A stretch of DNA of 64,000 bases, from assembly GCF_001425625.1 (NCBI RefSeq), contig NZ_LMCP01000012.1, positions 250,620 through 314,619 of the forward strand. Direction: 5' to 3'. Each line of letters opens with the position of its first letter. Position 1 is the stretch's first letter. Of this stretch, positions 35,761-45,250 are shown piece by piece. The notes below the pieces were generated by a model. That model did no database searches. It was not told the DNA's origin and saw only the letters and a program-made list of their open reading frames with translations. Origin of the DNA: Mesorhizobium sp. Root102. GTDB taxonomy: Bacteria > Pseudomonadota > Alphaproteobacteria > Rhizobiales > Rhizobiaceae. The translations under genes and the position numbers were made by a program.

Positions 35761-36494
35761 TGCTAGTGATGATCGCCGAGAATGACGGACTGCACCGCAC
35801 CTTCGCACGGCGGACGGTGGAGCAATTGTGGCCCGGCGACGTCGAGGTGATCGAAGCGAGTGACGGCGAGGACGCCATCAACCTGGCGGCCGAACGCGAG
35901 CCGCCGCATGTCGTGCTCGACCTGCAGATGCCGAAGGCGACCGGGATCGAGGTCGCCAGGGCAATCTGGAACCGCCGTGCCGGCACGCACATCCTGTTCT
36001 GGTCGAATTTCGCCGATGAGGCCTATGTGCGCGGCGTGGCGCGCATCGTGCCGCCCGGCTCGGTCTACGGCTATGTGCTCAAATCGGCGACAGAGGAAGG
36101 CATGCGGTCCGCCTTGCGCGGCGTTTTCCGCGAAGGCCATTGCATTATCGACCGCGAGATACGCGGCATCCAGCACCGCGTGCAGGACAAGTTCGAGGGC
36201 ATCACCGACGGCGAGTATGAAAGCCTGATCGACATCGCGCTCGGCCTGACCGACCGGGCGATAGCGGCACGCCGCGGCCTGTCGATCCGGGGCGCGCAGA
36301 GCCGCATCAAGCATGTCTATGACAAGCTCGGCATCGTTCCGGCGGAGGAAGGTGCCGGCGATGCTTCGGTGTTCAACTCGCGGACGCGGGCGATCTATCT
36401 CGCCATGGCGCGCGGCCTGATCAACATCGACGCGCTGCGCCGAGAGCAGGACCGGCTCGATGCCTGGCTGGCCCAGGTGCCGCCGGGCCACTGA
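35760..36494 (+). CDS. Response regulator with LuxR-like, diverged output domain
   Basis: A 244-residue regulator with AEND at 7-10, phospho-acceptor Asp54 in VVLDLQMPKATGIEV, and Lys in YGYVLKSAT. The output region (ITDGEYESLIDIALGLTDRAIAARRGLSIRGAQSRIKHVYDKLG) follows the LuxR helix pattern but lacks the usual LTxRE start. An extra segment follows (NSRTRAIYLAMARGLI). ATG 35760 shares its A with the kinase stop. Likely targets are the SMP-30/ABC genes downstream. Confidence 0.88.
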   Translation: MLVMIAENDGLHRTFARRTVEQLWPGDVEVIEASDGEDAINLAAEREPPHVVLDLQMPKATGIEVARAIWNRRAGTHILFWSNFADEAYVRGVARIVPPGSVYGYVLKSATEEGMRSALRGVFREGHCIIDREIRGIQHRVQDKFEGITDGEYESLIDIALGLTDRAIAARRGLSIRGAQSRIKHVYDKLGIVPAEEGAGDASVFNSRTRAIYLAMARGLINIDALRREQDRLDAWLAQVPPGH

Positions 36495-36507
36495 TTGCAG
36501 CCGTTTG

Positions 36508-36529
36508 CGACTGTGCAAACGCACAGTCG
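36508..36529. promoter_or_regulatory. Perfect 9-4-9 dyad before the gluconolactonase-like gene
   Basis: CGACTGTGC-AAAC-GCACAGTCG lies 14 bases after the response-regulator stop and 129 bases before the next start. No T-run follows, so it is either a transcript-end hairpin or an operator. Confidence 0.5.
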
Positions 36530-36657
36530 GCCTTGCGCTTTGACCCGTATCGCCACGCCGGCGCCGCAACTACGCTCTACCCCAACAACAAGATCTATAC
36601 CGGGGAAGCGTTCATGCCATTCGTCACCATGCGGATTCGCGCCGCCGGGAGCCTGTG

Positions 36658-37548
36658 ATGTCGGTGCCGGCGCGCGCCCGCCATTCCGGCCTGGACGACG
36701 TCGTCGGCGATGCGACGATCGAAAGGCTGGCGAGCGGCTTCGGCTTCCTCGAAGGGCCGGTCTGGCACCCCTACGAGAAATGGCTGGTCTTCTCCGACAT
36801 TCCGGAAAGCCGCATGTATCGCCGCAGTGCCGAGGGCGAGATCGAGCTGTTCCGCGAGCCGAGCCATAAGGCCAATGGCAACACACTGGACCGCCACGGG
36901 CGGCTGGTCACCTGCGAGCACGCGACGAGCCGGGTTACCCGCGCCGAGCCCAATGGCAGCGTGACGGTGCTTGCCACGCATCATCAGGGCAAGCAGCTCA
37001 ACAGCCCGAACGATATCGTCGTTGCCACCGGCGGATCGATCTACTTCAGCGATCCCGGCTATGGCCGGGTGGAATTCTATGGCGTGCCACGCCCTCAGGA
37101 ACTGCCGTTCCAGGGCGTCTACCGCATCGATGGCGACGGCACCCGGCTGACATTGCTGGCCGACGATTTCGTGCAGCCGAACGGACTCTGCTTTTCGCTG
37201 GACGAATCGCGGCTGTTCGTCAATGACACCGAACGCGGACACATCAGGGTGTTCGGCGTCGAAGCGAATGGCGACCTCAACGGTGGGGCGGTGTGGGCCG
37301 TGACCGAGGGCGATGGGCCGGGCGCACCCGACGGCATGAAGATCGACAGCCGCGGCAATGTCTATTGTACCGGCCCGGGCGGCATACACGTCTTCGACGC
37401 CTCGGGCGCCATTCTCGGCGTCATCCGGACGCCCGAAGATTGCGCGAATTTCACCTTCGGCGACGACGACCTGCAGAGCCTCTACATCACGGCGTCGACG
37501 TCATTGTACCGGCTCCGGGTGCGCGTGCCGGGATTGAGACTGTTTTGA
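36658..37548 (+). CDS. SMP-30/gluconolactonase-family protein
   Basis: The 296-residue six-bladed propeller has the metal-binding Glu in GFGFLEGPVWHPYEKWLVFSD, the NSPNDIVVATGGSIYFSDPGYG block, and DGMKIDSRGNVYCTGPGGIHV. Such enzymes open sugar lactones. It precedes a sugar ABC transporter, so it probably handles an oxidised sugar from that uptake. It could also hydrolyse phosphogluconolactone only if the nearby zwf lacks a partner, which is speculative. Confidence 0.92.
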   Translation: MSVPARARHSGLDDVVGDATIERLASGFGFLEGPVWHPYEKWLVFSDIPESRMYRRSAEGEIELFREPSHKANGNTLDRHGRLVTCEHATSRVTRAEPNGSVTVLATHHQGKQLNSPNDIVVATGGSIYFSDPGYGRVEFYGVPRPQELPFQGVYRIDGDGTRLTLLADDFVQPNGLCFSLDESRLFVNDTERGHIRVFGVEANGDLNGGAVWAVTEGDGPGAPDGMKIDSRGNVYCTGPGGIHVFDASGAILGVIRTPEDCANFTFGDDDLQSLYITASTSLYRLRVRVPGLRLF

Positions 37549-37642
37549 GCCCACGACGATCCGTGCTCAAATCAGATTGGGAGTGAGGCCGGGGTCAAAG
37601 CCGGCGGGAAATGCAGCAGTCAACATCTGGGAGGATTACGAC

Positions 37643-38656
37643 ATGAAGAAACTGTTCGTCTTGGGCGCCCTGGCGGCGATGCTCGCCTCTGGCACGGCAC
37701 TCGCCGACACCAGTGGCAAGAAGATAGCCTTCTCCAACAACTATGCCGGCAATTCCTGGCGGCAGGCGATGCTCGACAGCTATGGCGCCGTCACCAAGAA
37801 GGCAGTCGCCGACAAGGTGGTCGGCGCGGCCGATATCTTCACCACCGCCGACAAGGAAGTGCCGACGCAGGCAGCGCAGGTGCAGAACCTGATTCTGCAG
37901 GGTTATGACGCCATCGTCATCAACGCTGCCTCGCCCGATGCGCTCAACGGCGCCATCAAGCAGGCCTGCGATGCCGGCATCGTCGTCGTCTCTTTCGATG
38001 GCGTCGTCACCGAACCTTGCGCCTACCGCGTCGTGGTCGACTACAAGGACATGGGCAAGCAGGAAGTGGAACAGATGGCCAAGTTCCAGCCCAAGGGCGG
38101 CAATCTACTGGAAATCCGTGGCCTTGCCGGCACGTCGATCGACGATGCCATCCATGCCGGCATCCTCGAGGGCGTGGCCGCCCATCCCGAGTTCAAGATC
38201 GTCGGTTCGGTGACCGGCGACTGGGACCAGACGACGGCACAGAAGGCAGTGGCGACCATTCTGCCGTCGCTGCCGGATGTCGTCGGCATCGTCGACCAGG
38301 GCGGTGACGGCTATGGCGCCGCACAGGCTTTCGCCGCTGCCGGCAAGCCGCGCCCGACCATCATCATGGGCAACCGCCAGGACGAGTTGCAGTGGTGGAA
38401 GGAACAGAAGGAAAAGGACGGCTACCAGACATGGTCGGCCTCGATCGCGCCCGGCGTGTCGTCGCTCGCTTTCTGGGTGGCGCAGCAGGTGCTCGACGGC
38501 CGCACCGACATTCCGCACGACCTGCTGGTGCCGTATCTGGCCTTCACCCAGGACAATTTCGAGGCCGAGCTGCCTAAGATCGTCAAGGGCGGTGTCGCCA
38601 GCCACGAATACACGCAGGCAGATGCCATCGCGGCCATCAAAGCCAACATCAAGTGA
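37643..38656 (+). CDS. Sugar ABC transporter substrate-binding protein
   Basis: The 337-residue periplasmic binding protein of the ribose/xylose type has a signal peptide ([20 protein letters not shown]) and [18 protein letters not shown], where residues IAFSN and [17 protein letters not shown] match PBP1 folds. Asp in [11 protein letters not shown] contacts sugar. GGGAGG precedes ATG 37643. It is the first gene of a four-gene transporter operon. The sugar is unknown. Confidence 0.93.
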   Translation: MKKLFVLGALAAMLASGTALADTSGKKIAFSNNYAGNSWRQAMLDSYGAVTKKAVADKVVGAADIFTTADKEVPTQAAQVQNLILQGYDAIVINAASPDALNGAIKQACDAGIVVVSFDGVVTEPCAYRVVVDYKDMGKQEVEQMAKFQPKGGNLLEIRGLAGTSIDDAIHAGILEGVAAHPEFKIVGSVTGDWDQTTAQKAVATILPSLPDVVGIVDQGGDGYGAAQAFAAAGKPRPTIIMGNRQDELQWWKEQKEKDGYQTWSASIAPGVSSLAFWVAQQVLDGRTDIPHDLLVPYLAFTQDNFEAELPKIVKGGVASHEYTQADAIAAIKANIK

Positions 38657-38705
38657 GTGTCGCGACAGCGTTGCCATCCGTATCGCCGAGCGGATATCGT
38701 TGAGC

Positions 38706-40175
38706 ATGCCTGAAGGGAACGCTGACATCATCAGACTGAACGGCGCCGAAAAGCATTTCGGCGCCGTTCGCGCACTGGGCGGCGTCGATTTTCACGTCGG
38801 GCCCGGCGAGTGCGTCGGCCTCGTCGGCCACAATGGCGCCGGCAAGTCGACGCTCATGCACATGGTGGCGGGCACCTCGACGCCCGACAGCGGGCAGATC
38901 GGTGTGCATGGCAAAGTCGAGGACAAGTACTCGGTGTCGCGGGCGCAGCAGCTCGGCATACGCTGCGTGTTCCAGGAACTGTCGCTGTGTCCCAATCTCA
39001 GTGTTGCCGAGAACACACGCATCAACCATGCTTCGCTGCGTGGGCTCGGCTGGCGGCGCAAGGCGGCCGAGCTGATCGCCGCCAAGCTCGACGAGATCTT
39101 TCCAGGCCACAGCATTTCGGCGTCCGACATTGTCGGTGACCTGTCCATCGGTCGGCGCCAGATGGTGGAAGTGGCGCGCGCCTTCACCGTCATCCAGGAT
39201 CGGCTCGACCTCGTCATCCTCGACGAGCCGACATCGTCGCTCGACGCGCACACGGCCGGCCAGCTGCTGGCCTTCGTGCGCCGCTTCGTTGCCGGCGGCA
39301 AAAGCTGCATCCTGATCTCGCATGTGCTGGGCGAGGTGCTGCGGAACGCCGACCGCATCGTGGTGATGCGCGACGGCAAGGTGGTTGTCACCGACGCGGC
39401 TGATGCTTTCGATCGCGACCGGCTGGTGACGGCAATGGGAGGAGCGGAAGCGCGCCAGAAGATCGCCGCTGAAGTCGCTGCCGCCAAGCCCGGCGCCAGT
39501 CCGCTGCGGGTCCGGGCGCGGCCCACAGCGCAAAAGGACGGAACCGACCTCGTCGCCTGCGCCGGCGAGATCATCGGCCTTGCCGGGCTGGCGGGACATG
39601 GCCAGACTGATCTGCTGCTGGCGATCTTCGCTGCGGCGTCGCGCGCCCGGACCGGCATCGAGGTGACGGCACCGGTGGCGCTGGTGGCGGGCGACCGCCA
39701 GTCGGACGGCATCTTCCCGCAATGGTCGATCGCGCAGAATATCGGCATCCGCTCGCTGGCCCGCTTGCGCAACGGGCTGTTGATCTCGCCGCAGCGCGAG
39801 GCCGAGCTTGCCCAGTTCTGGCAAAAGAAGATCGGCATCCGCACGCCGGACATGAACAACAACATCTTTTCGCTATCGGGGGGCAACCAGCAGAAGGCAC
39901 TGTTTGCCCGCGCACTCGGCTCGGACGCGCAGATCGTGCTGATGGACGACCCGATGCGCGGCGTCGATATCGGCACCAAGCTGGAGGTCTACGACCTCGT
40001 GCGCGAGGAGGCCGGCCGCGGCCGCACCTTCCTCTGGTACACCACGGAAACCGAAGAGCTCGACAATTGCGACCACATCTATGTCTTCAAGAATGGCCGC
40101 ATCGTCGCCAATCTGCGCCGCGACGAGTTGACCGAAGAGAAGATCATCCAGTCCTCCTTCGGCGACGCGGCCTGA
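38706..40175 (+). CDS. Sugar ABC transporter ATPase (two nucleotide-binding domains)
   Basis: The 489-residue RbsA/XylG-type ATPase has two domains. The first has Walker [10 protein letters not shown] and [14 protein letters not shown]; the second has a degenerate Walker A ([12 protein letters not shown]) but a full [16 protein letters not shown] signature and [14 protein letters not shown]. This asymmetry is normal for the family. Start ATG 38706 follows the binding protein by 49 bases; an upstream in-frame reading lies inside that gene and is rejected. Confidence 0.93.
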   Translation: MPEGNADIIRLNGAEKHFGAVRALGGVDFHVGPGECVGLVGHNGAGKSTLMHMVAGTSTPDSGQIGVHGKVEDKYSVSRAQQLGIRCVFQELSLCPNLSVAENTRINHASLRGLGWRRKAAELIAAKLDEIFPGHSISASDIVGDLSIGRRQMVEVARAFTVIQDRLDLVILDEPTSSLDAHTAGQLLAFVRRFVAGGKSCILISHVLGEVLRNADRIVVMRDGKVVVTDAADAFDRDRLVTAMGGAEARQKIAAEVAAAKPGASPLRVRARPTAQKDGTDLVACAGEIIGLAGLAGHGQTDLLLAIFAAASRARTGIEVTAPVALVAGDRQSDGIFPQWSIAQNIGIRSLARLRNGLLISPQREAELAQFWQKKIGIRTPDMNNNIFSLSGGNQQKALFARALGSDAQIVLMDDPMRGVDIGTKLEVYDLVREEAGRGRTFLWYTTETEELDNCDHIYVFKNGRIVANLRRDELTEEKIIQSSFGDAA

Positions 40176-40176
40176 T

Positions 40177-41157
40177 ATGACAGCCGCCAGCCTCGACACT
40201 ACCGCCAAGACTTCCGCCGAGCGCGGCGCACTGGCCCGCGCGCGGTTGCTGCGCGGGCTGCTGCCGGCGCTGTCGCTGGCGCTGGTGTTGCTCGCCATCG
40301 CCTGGCTCAATCCGCGCGCCATCAGCTATTTCGGCTTCAGCCTGATGCTCAACCTGGCGATCCCGATCGCACTGGCGACGATCGCGCAGATGTTTGTTAT
40401 TGCCGGTAATGAGCTCGACCTCTCGATCGGCACTTTCGTCGGCTTCGTCGGCTGCGTCACCGCGACCTGGCTGAAGGATGCGCCGCTCATCGGTGTCGTC
40501 ATCCTGCTCGGGTCGATCGGTGTCTATGCGCTGCTCGGGGCGCTGATCCATCTGCGCAACCTGCCTTCCATCGTGGTGACGCTGGGCATGAGCTTCGTCT
40601 GGCAGGGGCTGGCCATTCTCGTCCTGCCCAAACCCGGCGGCAAAGCGCCGGACTGGCTGCTTGGGCTGATGGCGTTCAAGCCGCCCTTCATTCCGTTCCC
40701 GATCATCGCGGCGCTGCTGATCGGCCTCATCGTTCATTTCGGGCTGATGCGCACCTCCTACGGCGTGATCCTGCGCGGCTCGGGCGGCAATCCGGCGGCA
40801 CTCGGCCGCGCCGGCTGGTCGCTGCTCAAGACCAAGATCGTGCTGTTCGCGCTCGCCGGCCTGTTCGGCGTGCTGTCCGGCATGGCGCTGATCGGCATCA
40901 CCACTTCGGCCGATGCCAATATCGGCAATGGCTACACGCTGCTGGCGATCGCCGGCGTCATCCTCGGCGGCGGTGAGTTCGTCGGTGGGCGGGTGTCGCC
41001 GATCGGGGCGGTGATCGGCGCCCTGACATTGGCGCTGGCCGCCTCGCCGCTGCTCACCTTCATGCACATCCCGCCCGACTGGCAGGTGGCCGCCAACGGA
41101 GCCATCCTCATCATCGTGCTGGCGGCGCGGGTGCTGATCAGCCGCAAGGAGAGGTGA
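40177..41157 (+). CDS. Sugar ABC transporter permease 1
   Basis: The 326-residue BPD_transp_2 permease has about 8-10 helices, with FVIAGNELDLSIGTFVGFVG and LRGSGGNPAALGRAGWSLLKTKIVLF, the cytoplasmic loop that contacts the ATPase. One base separates it from the ATPase stop. Confidence 0.92.
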   Translation: MTAASLDTTAKTSAERGALARARLLRGLLPALSLALVLLAIAWLNPRAISYFGFSLMLNLAIPIALATIAQMFVIAGNELDLSIGTFVGFVGCVTATWLKDAPLIGVVILLGSIGVYALLGALIHLRNLPSIVVTLGMSFVWQGLAILVLPKPGGKAPDWLLGLMAFKPPFIPFPIIAALLIGLIVHFGLMRTSYGVILRGSGGNPAALGRAGWSLLKTKIVLFALAGLFGVLSGMALIGITTSADANIGNGYTLLAIAGVILGGGEFVGGRVSPIGAVIGALTLALAASPLLTFMHIPPDWQVAANGAILIIVLAARVLISRKER

Positions 41158-41160
41158 GCG

Positions 41161-42108
41161 ATGACATCGGTGAAGTCGCTGCTGACCAAACCCTGGATCT
41201 GGTCGTTCCTCGGCGCGCTGCTGGTGTGGTTGGCGACGATCGCCTTCACCGGCGGTTATGGCGCCGGCGGCATGGTGACCGCCGCGCTGTCGCTGGCGGT
41301 GTTCACGGTCATCGTCGGTGTCGGCCAGATGTTCGTCATTACGCTCGGCCCGGGCAATGTCGATCTGTCGCTGCCGGCCAATATCGGCCTTGCCAGCGCC
41401 GTCGCCATGAAGGTGATGGACGGCAACGATTCCATGATCGTGGTCGGGCTGCTGGCTGCGCTCGCCTGTGGCGCGGCGGTCGGCGCCGCCAACTACCTGC
41501 TGATCTGGGCGCTGCGCATTCCGCCGATCATCGCCACTTTGTCGGCCAGCTTCATCATCCAGTCGATCGACATCAGCTACGGCCGCGGGCTGCAGATCAA
41601 GCCGCCGCCCGGCTTCGCCGATTTCGCCAACTGGCAGATCCTGGGCATTCCGGTGCTGGCGATCCTCACGGTGCTGTTCACCATCGGAGCGGCCATCGCG
41701 CTGCAGCGCATGATCTATGGCCGCTCGGTGCTGGCGATCGGCCAGAACATTCGCGCGGCGTGGCTTGCCGGTGTCAATGTCGGCCGCATCCGCTTCCTCA
41801 CCTATACGCTGTCCGGCGCGCTCGGCGGCATCGACGGCGCGCTGCTCGCCGGCTATTTCCGCGGCGCCAATGTCGATATCGGCAATGAATATCTGCTCGC
41901 CTCGATCGCCGTCGTCGTCATCGGCGGCACCTCGGTGGCCGGCGGCAAGGCCAACGTGCCCGGCGTCTGGGGCGCGGCGCTGTTCCTGGTGCTGCTTTTG
42001 ACCATGCTCAACACATTCGGCGTCAGCGCCGGCGTGCGATTGCTGCTCACGGGGTTGATCATTGTCGGGGTGATCACGGCGGCGGGCGGACAGAAGGCGC
42101 TGCGCTAG
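41161..42108 (+). CDS. Sugar ABC transporter permease 2
   Basis: A 315-residue BPD_transp_2 permease related to the previous one, with FVITLGPGNVDLSLPANIGLASAVAMKV and AIGQNIRAAWLAGVNVGRIRFLTYTLSGALGGIDGALL. It probably forms a heterodimeric channel with permease 1. It starts three bases after the permease 1 stop. Confidence 0.92.
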   Translation: MTSVKSLLTKPWIWSFLGALLVWLATIAFTGGYGAGGMVTAALSLAVFTVIVGVGQMFVITLGPGNVDLSLPANIGLASAVAMKVMDGNDSMIVVGLLAALACGAAVGAANYLLIWALRIPPIIATLSASFIIQSIDISYGRGLQIKPPPGFADFANWQILGIPVLAILTVLFTIGAAIALQRMIYGRSVLAIGQNIRAAWLAGVNVGRIRFLTYTLSGALGGIDGALLAGYFRGANVDIGNEYLLASIAVVVIGGTSVAGGKANVPGVWGAALFLVLLLTMLNTFGVSAGVRLLLTGLIIVGVITAAGGQKALR

Positions 42109-42176
42109 CCTCCACCTTCGTTATACCGGCCAGCGCCAGGCACTTTTAGGGCCTGTAATCGTTGTGCCAGGCCGGC

Positions 42177-42219
42177 ATCCGGTTCCCATCCGCGTCATGG
42201 CGCTGTAAATCCGGTTCCC
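42177..42219 (+). promoter_or_regulatory. Paired 11-bp direct repeats upstream of the fatty-acid oxidation gene
   Basis: ATCCGGTTCCC occurs at 42177-42187 and 42209-42219. The start-to-start distance is 32 bases, close to three helical turns, and the second copy is 37 bases before the GTG start. The arrangement fits two half-sites for one regulator. Confidence 0.45.
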
Positions 42220-42256
42220 GCGGCCACGGCCGTGCACCATCGCTGGGAGGTTTTGC

Positions 42257-44323
42257 GTGTCCGATTTTGTGAAGATCAGCCGCGACGGCGACGTCGCCAT
42301 CGTCACCATCGACAATCCGCCCGTCAACGCGCTGAGCTTCCAAGTTCGCGAACCGCTGATGCAGGCGCTCACCTCCATGCGCGACGAACCATCGGTCGCG
42401 GCCATCGTCATTGCTTGCGCCGGCCGGACCTTTGTTGCCGGGGCCGACATCACCGAGTTCGGCAAGCCGATGCAGCAGCCGGAGCTGCGCGCCATCTTGG
42501 CGACGCTGGAAACCATCGCCAAGCCAACGGTGGCCGCCATCCACGGCACCGCGCTCGGTGGCGGCCTGGAATTGACGCTCGGTTGCCATTTCCGCGTCGC
42601 CGACCCCGGCGCCAAGCTCGGCCTGCCTGAAGTGAAGCTGGGCCTGCTGCCGGGCGGCGGTGGCACGGTGCGGCTGCCGCGCCTGGTCGGCGCGCTGAAG
42701 GCCTTGAAGATGATCGTCTCCGGTACGCCGATCGGTGCGGTTGAGGCGCATGAAGCGGGCCTCGTCGACGCTGTCTTCGAAGGCGATCTGACCACCCATG
42801 CGGTGAACTTTGCCAGGGAAATAGCCCGCAAGGGTGGGCCGTTCACGCCGGTGCGCGACCGCGACGACCGGCTTGGGGAAACCGACCTCGCGGCTTTAGA
42901 CGCCGAGGCAGCGGACCTCGCCAGGAAGGCGCGCGGCCTCGAAGCGCCGATCGCTTGTGCGCAATCGGTGCGCAATGCCATCACGCTGCCCTTCGATGAG
43001 GCGCTGGCGGCGGAACGCGCGCTGTTCGTGAAGCTCGTTGCCAGCGACCAGTCGCGGGCGCAGCGGCATTTGTTCTTCGCCGAACGTGAGGCGGCAAAGA
43101 TTCCCGGAAAAGACATCGTCAAGCGCAGGATCGCGCGTGTCGGCGTCATCGGCGCCGGCGCGATGGGCGGCGGCATCGCCATGGCTTTCGCCAATGGCGG
43201 CTATCCCGTGACCTTGCTGGAAACCAGCCATGAGGCATTGCAGCGCGGGCTGGCGACCATCGACAAGAACTATGCCGTTTCCGTCGCACGCGGCTCCTTG
43301 ACCGAAGACGCAAGGCGGCAGCGCTTCGCACAATTCAAGGGCTCCACCGACTATGCCGATCTCACCGATTGCGACCTGATCGTCGAGGCGGTGTTCGAGG
43401 ATATGGCGGTCAAGAAGGAGGTTTTTGGCAAGCTCGGAGCGGTGGCCAAGCCGGGTGCGATCCTGGCCACCAACACCTCCTATCTCGACATCAACGAAAT
43501 CGCCGCCTCGACCTCGCGGCCGCAGGATGTGCTCGGCCTGCATTTCTTCTCGCCGGCCAATGTCATGAAGCTGCTGGAGATCGTGCGGGCCGACAAGACT
43601 GCGCCCGATGCGCTGGCGACTGTCGTCGATATGGCGCGACGGATCGGCAAGGTGGCCGTCGTCGTCGGCGTGTGCCATGGCTTCGTAGGCAACCGCATGC
43701 TGGCGGCGCGTGGCTCGGAATCCGAAGCGCTGTTGCTGGAGGGTGCGACACCCAGCCAGATCGACAAGGCATTCACTGATTTCGGCTGGCCGATGGGGCC
43801 GTTCCAGATGGGCGATCTCGCCGGCCTCGACATTGGCTGGCGCAACCGCAAGGCACGCGGCCTCACGGCCGTGATCGCCGACACGCTGTGCGAACAAGGA
43901 CGTTTCGGTCAGAAGACCGGCAGAGGTTTCTATCTCTACGAGGCTGGCGCGCGCACACCAGTGCCGGATCCCGAGGTTGAAGTGCTGATCCGCGACAAGG
44001 CTGCCGAGAAGGGAATCGCGCCGCGCGCGATCAGCGCGGAAGAAATCATAGAGCGCACGCTCTATCCCCTGATCAACGAGGGCGCCAAGATTCTGGAGCA
44101 AGGGATCGCCGCCCGTGCCTCGGACATCGATGTCGTCTGGGTCAACGGCTACGGCTTTCCCATCGGCAAGGGCGGGCCGATGTTCTGGGCTGGCTTCGAA
44201 GGGGCGGCCAGGATCATCGAGCGGCTCGACCACTGGCATCAGCGGACGGGCAAGGATGTGTTCGAGCCGGCACCGTTGCTGAAGCGGATGGCCGAGACCG
44301 GGTCGTGGGGGGCCGGCGGTTAG
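42257..44323 (+). CDS. Fused enoyl-CoA hydratase / 3-hydroxyacyl-CoA dehydrogenase (FadJ/FadB-like)
   Basis: The 688-residue bifunctional beta-oxidation enzyme has an N-terminal crotonase domain (oxyanion segments GRTFVAGADITEFG and GTALGGGLELTLGCH, catalytic Glu in LPEVKLGLLPGGGG) and a C-terminal dehydrogenase (VGVIGAGAMGGGIAMAFANGG, catalytic His in LGLHFFSPANVMKLLEIVR). Start GTG 42257 has GGGAGG upstream. No thiolase gene lies beside it, so beta-oxidation partners are elsewhere. It ends five bases before a convergent LuxR gene. Confidence 0.95.
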   Translation: MSDFVKISRDGDVAIVTIDNPPVNALSFQVREPLMQALTSMRDEPSVAAIVIACAGRTFVAGADITEFGKPMQQPELRAILATLETIAKPTVAAIHGTALGGGLELTLGCHFRVADPGAKLGLPEVKLGLLPGGGGTVRLPRLVGALKALKMIVSGTPIGAVEAHEAGLVDAVFEGDLTTHAVNFAREIARKGGPFTPVRDRDDRLGETDLAALDAEAADLARKARGLEAPIACAQSVRNAITLPFDEALAAERALFVKLVASDQSRAQRHLFFAEREAAKIPGKDIVKRRIARVGVIGAGAMGGGIAMAFANGGYPVTLLETSHEALQRGLATIDKNYAVSVARGSLTEDARRQRFAQFKGSTDYADLTDCDLIVEAVFEDMAVKKEVFGKLGAVAKPGAILATNTSYLDINEIAASTSRPQDVLGLHFFSPANVMKLLEIVRADKTAPDALATVVDMARRIGKVAVVVGVCHGFVGNRMLAARGSESEALLLEGATPSQIDKAFTDFGWPMGPFQMGDLAGLDIGWRNRKARGLTAVIADTLCEQGRFGQKTGRGFYLYEAGARTPVPDPEVEVLIRDKAAEKGIAPRAISAEEIIERTLYPLINEGAKILEQGIAARASDIDVVWVNGYGFPIGKGGPMFWAGFEGAARIIERLDHWHQRTGKDVFEPAPLLKRMAETGSWGAGG

Positions 44324-44328
44324 GAGAC

Positions 44329-45135
44329 TTACCGGATCCGCGCATCGATGATCTCGACGAAGCGCGCGAACAGACCGGCCTGCGACTTGATCTTGAGCTT
44401 GCGGTAGATGTTGCGGCGATGAACCTTCACGGTGCCCGGCACGATGCGCATGGCCCTGGCGATCGATTCGGTGGAGTGTCCCTGCAGCACCAGGTCGACG
44501 ACATGCTTTTCGCGCGGCGTCAGCGACAGGCTCTGCCAGATATGGGCACGGTCGAATTCGTTGACCGGCGCTATCGTCTCGTCCTGCTTCAATTCTGCTG
44601 GTTCGTCGGCCGGAAGGGCAGGCCAACGCAATCTGGCGAAGTTGATCACCGTCGGAGCCATATCGCGCAGCAGCCTGGCATCGGCAGTGCCGAACGGGCC
44701 GGAAGCGCGCAGCCGCATCAGCGACAGCACCAGCGCATCCTTGCCCGGCAGCGGCACGAAGAAGCCAACCTCCTCGGCCAGTCTTGTCTGGCTGTAGTAG
44801 GAACGAAAATACTCGCTGGCGTAGAAGCGGTCCGGCGCCAGTTCGCGCATGCGCCAGAACCCTTCCTTGCGCTCGACCGCCGCGTGGTGAAACGGGTCGA
44901 GCAGATAAGGGCCCTCCTGGTAGAGCGCAACGAAGACGTGGCTTTCGGCCGGCGAGAAGGTCTCGAACAGCAACGGTGGGCGCGAGGCGCCGCGATAGCC
45001 GAAGACCACGCAGTGATCGAAACTGACATGGAGCCGCAGCCAATCGACCAGCGCCTTGCCGAAGAGGTCGCCGCTCGTCTCCCGCGTCGCCGCGACGAGC
45101 GTGGCGAGCTGGCTGTATTCGTCGCTGCGGGACAA
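44329..45135 (-). CDS. LuxR-family transcriptional regulator
   Basis: About 268 residues: an N-terminal sensing region with no recognised receiver or classic autoinducer pocket, then a GerE/LuxR helix-turn-helix (SLTPREKHVVDLVLQGHSTESIARAMRIVPGTVKVHRRNIYRKLKI). TTG 45135 is preferred because AAGGGGG lies six bases upstream; ATG 45201 and 45216 extend the protein but have no such site. It is divergent from the polyamine-type ABC operon and probably controls it. Confidence 0.82.
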   Translation of the reverse strand: MSRSDEYSQLATLVAATRETSGDLFGKALVDWLRLHVSFDHCVVFGYRGASRPPLLFETFSPAESHVFVALYQEGPYLLDPFHHAAVERKEGFWRMRELAPDRFYASEYFRSYYSQTRLAEEVGFFVPLPGKDALVLSLMRLRASGPFGTADARLLRDMAPTVINFARLRWPALPADEPAELKQDETIAPVNEFDRAHIWQSLSLTPREKHVVDLVLQGHSTESIARAMRIVPGTVKVHRRNIYRKLKIKSQAGLFARFVEIIDARIR

Positions 45136-45167
45136 TCCATACCCCCTTAAATGAGAAAATAGGTCAG

Positions 45168-45189
45168 ATATACCACCTGCGAGGTATAT
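45168..45189. promoter_or_regulatory. Operator-like dyad between LuxR and ABC operon
   Basis: ATATACC-ACCTGCGA-GGTATAT is a perfect 7-8-7 inverted repeat in the 115-base gap between the two divergent genes, 33 bases before the LuxR TTG start. A LuxR-type box of about 20 bp is the natural reading. Confidence 0.55.
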
Positions 45190-45250
45190 ACCAGCCGGCA
45201 TTGGCTCTGGTAGCATCCCGGAATTGCCTTGTTGCTGGAGCCCGCAGCCT

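Noticed and set aside
38277..38705. Longer N-terminus for the sugar ABC ATPase
   Set aside because: It would overlap the binding-protein gene in another frame; the ATPase fold begins right after ATG 38706.
42896..45043. A 715-codon minus-strand frame across the FadJ-like gene and into the LuxR gene
   Set aside because: It runs opposite one real gene and out of frame with another, with shadow composition.
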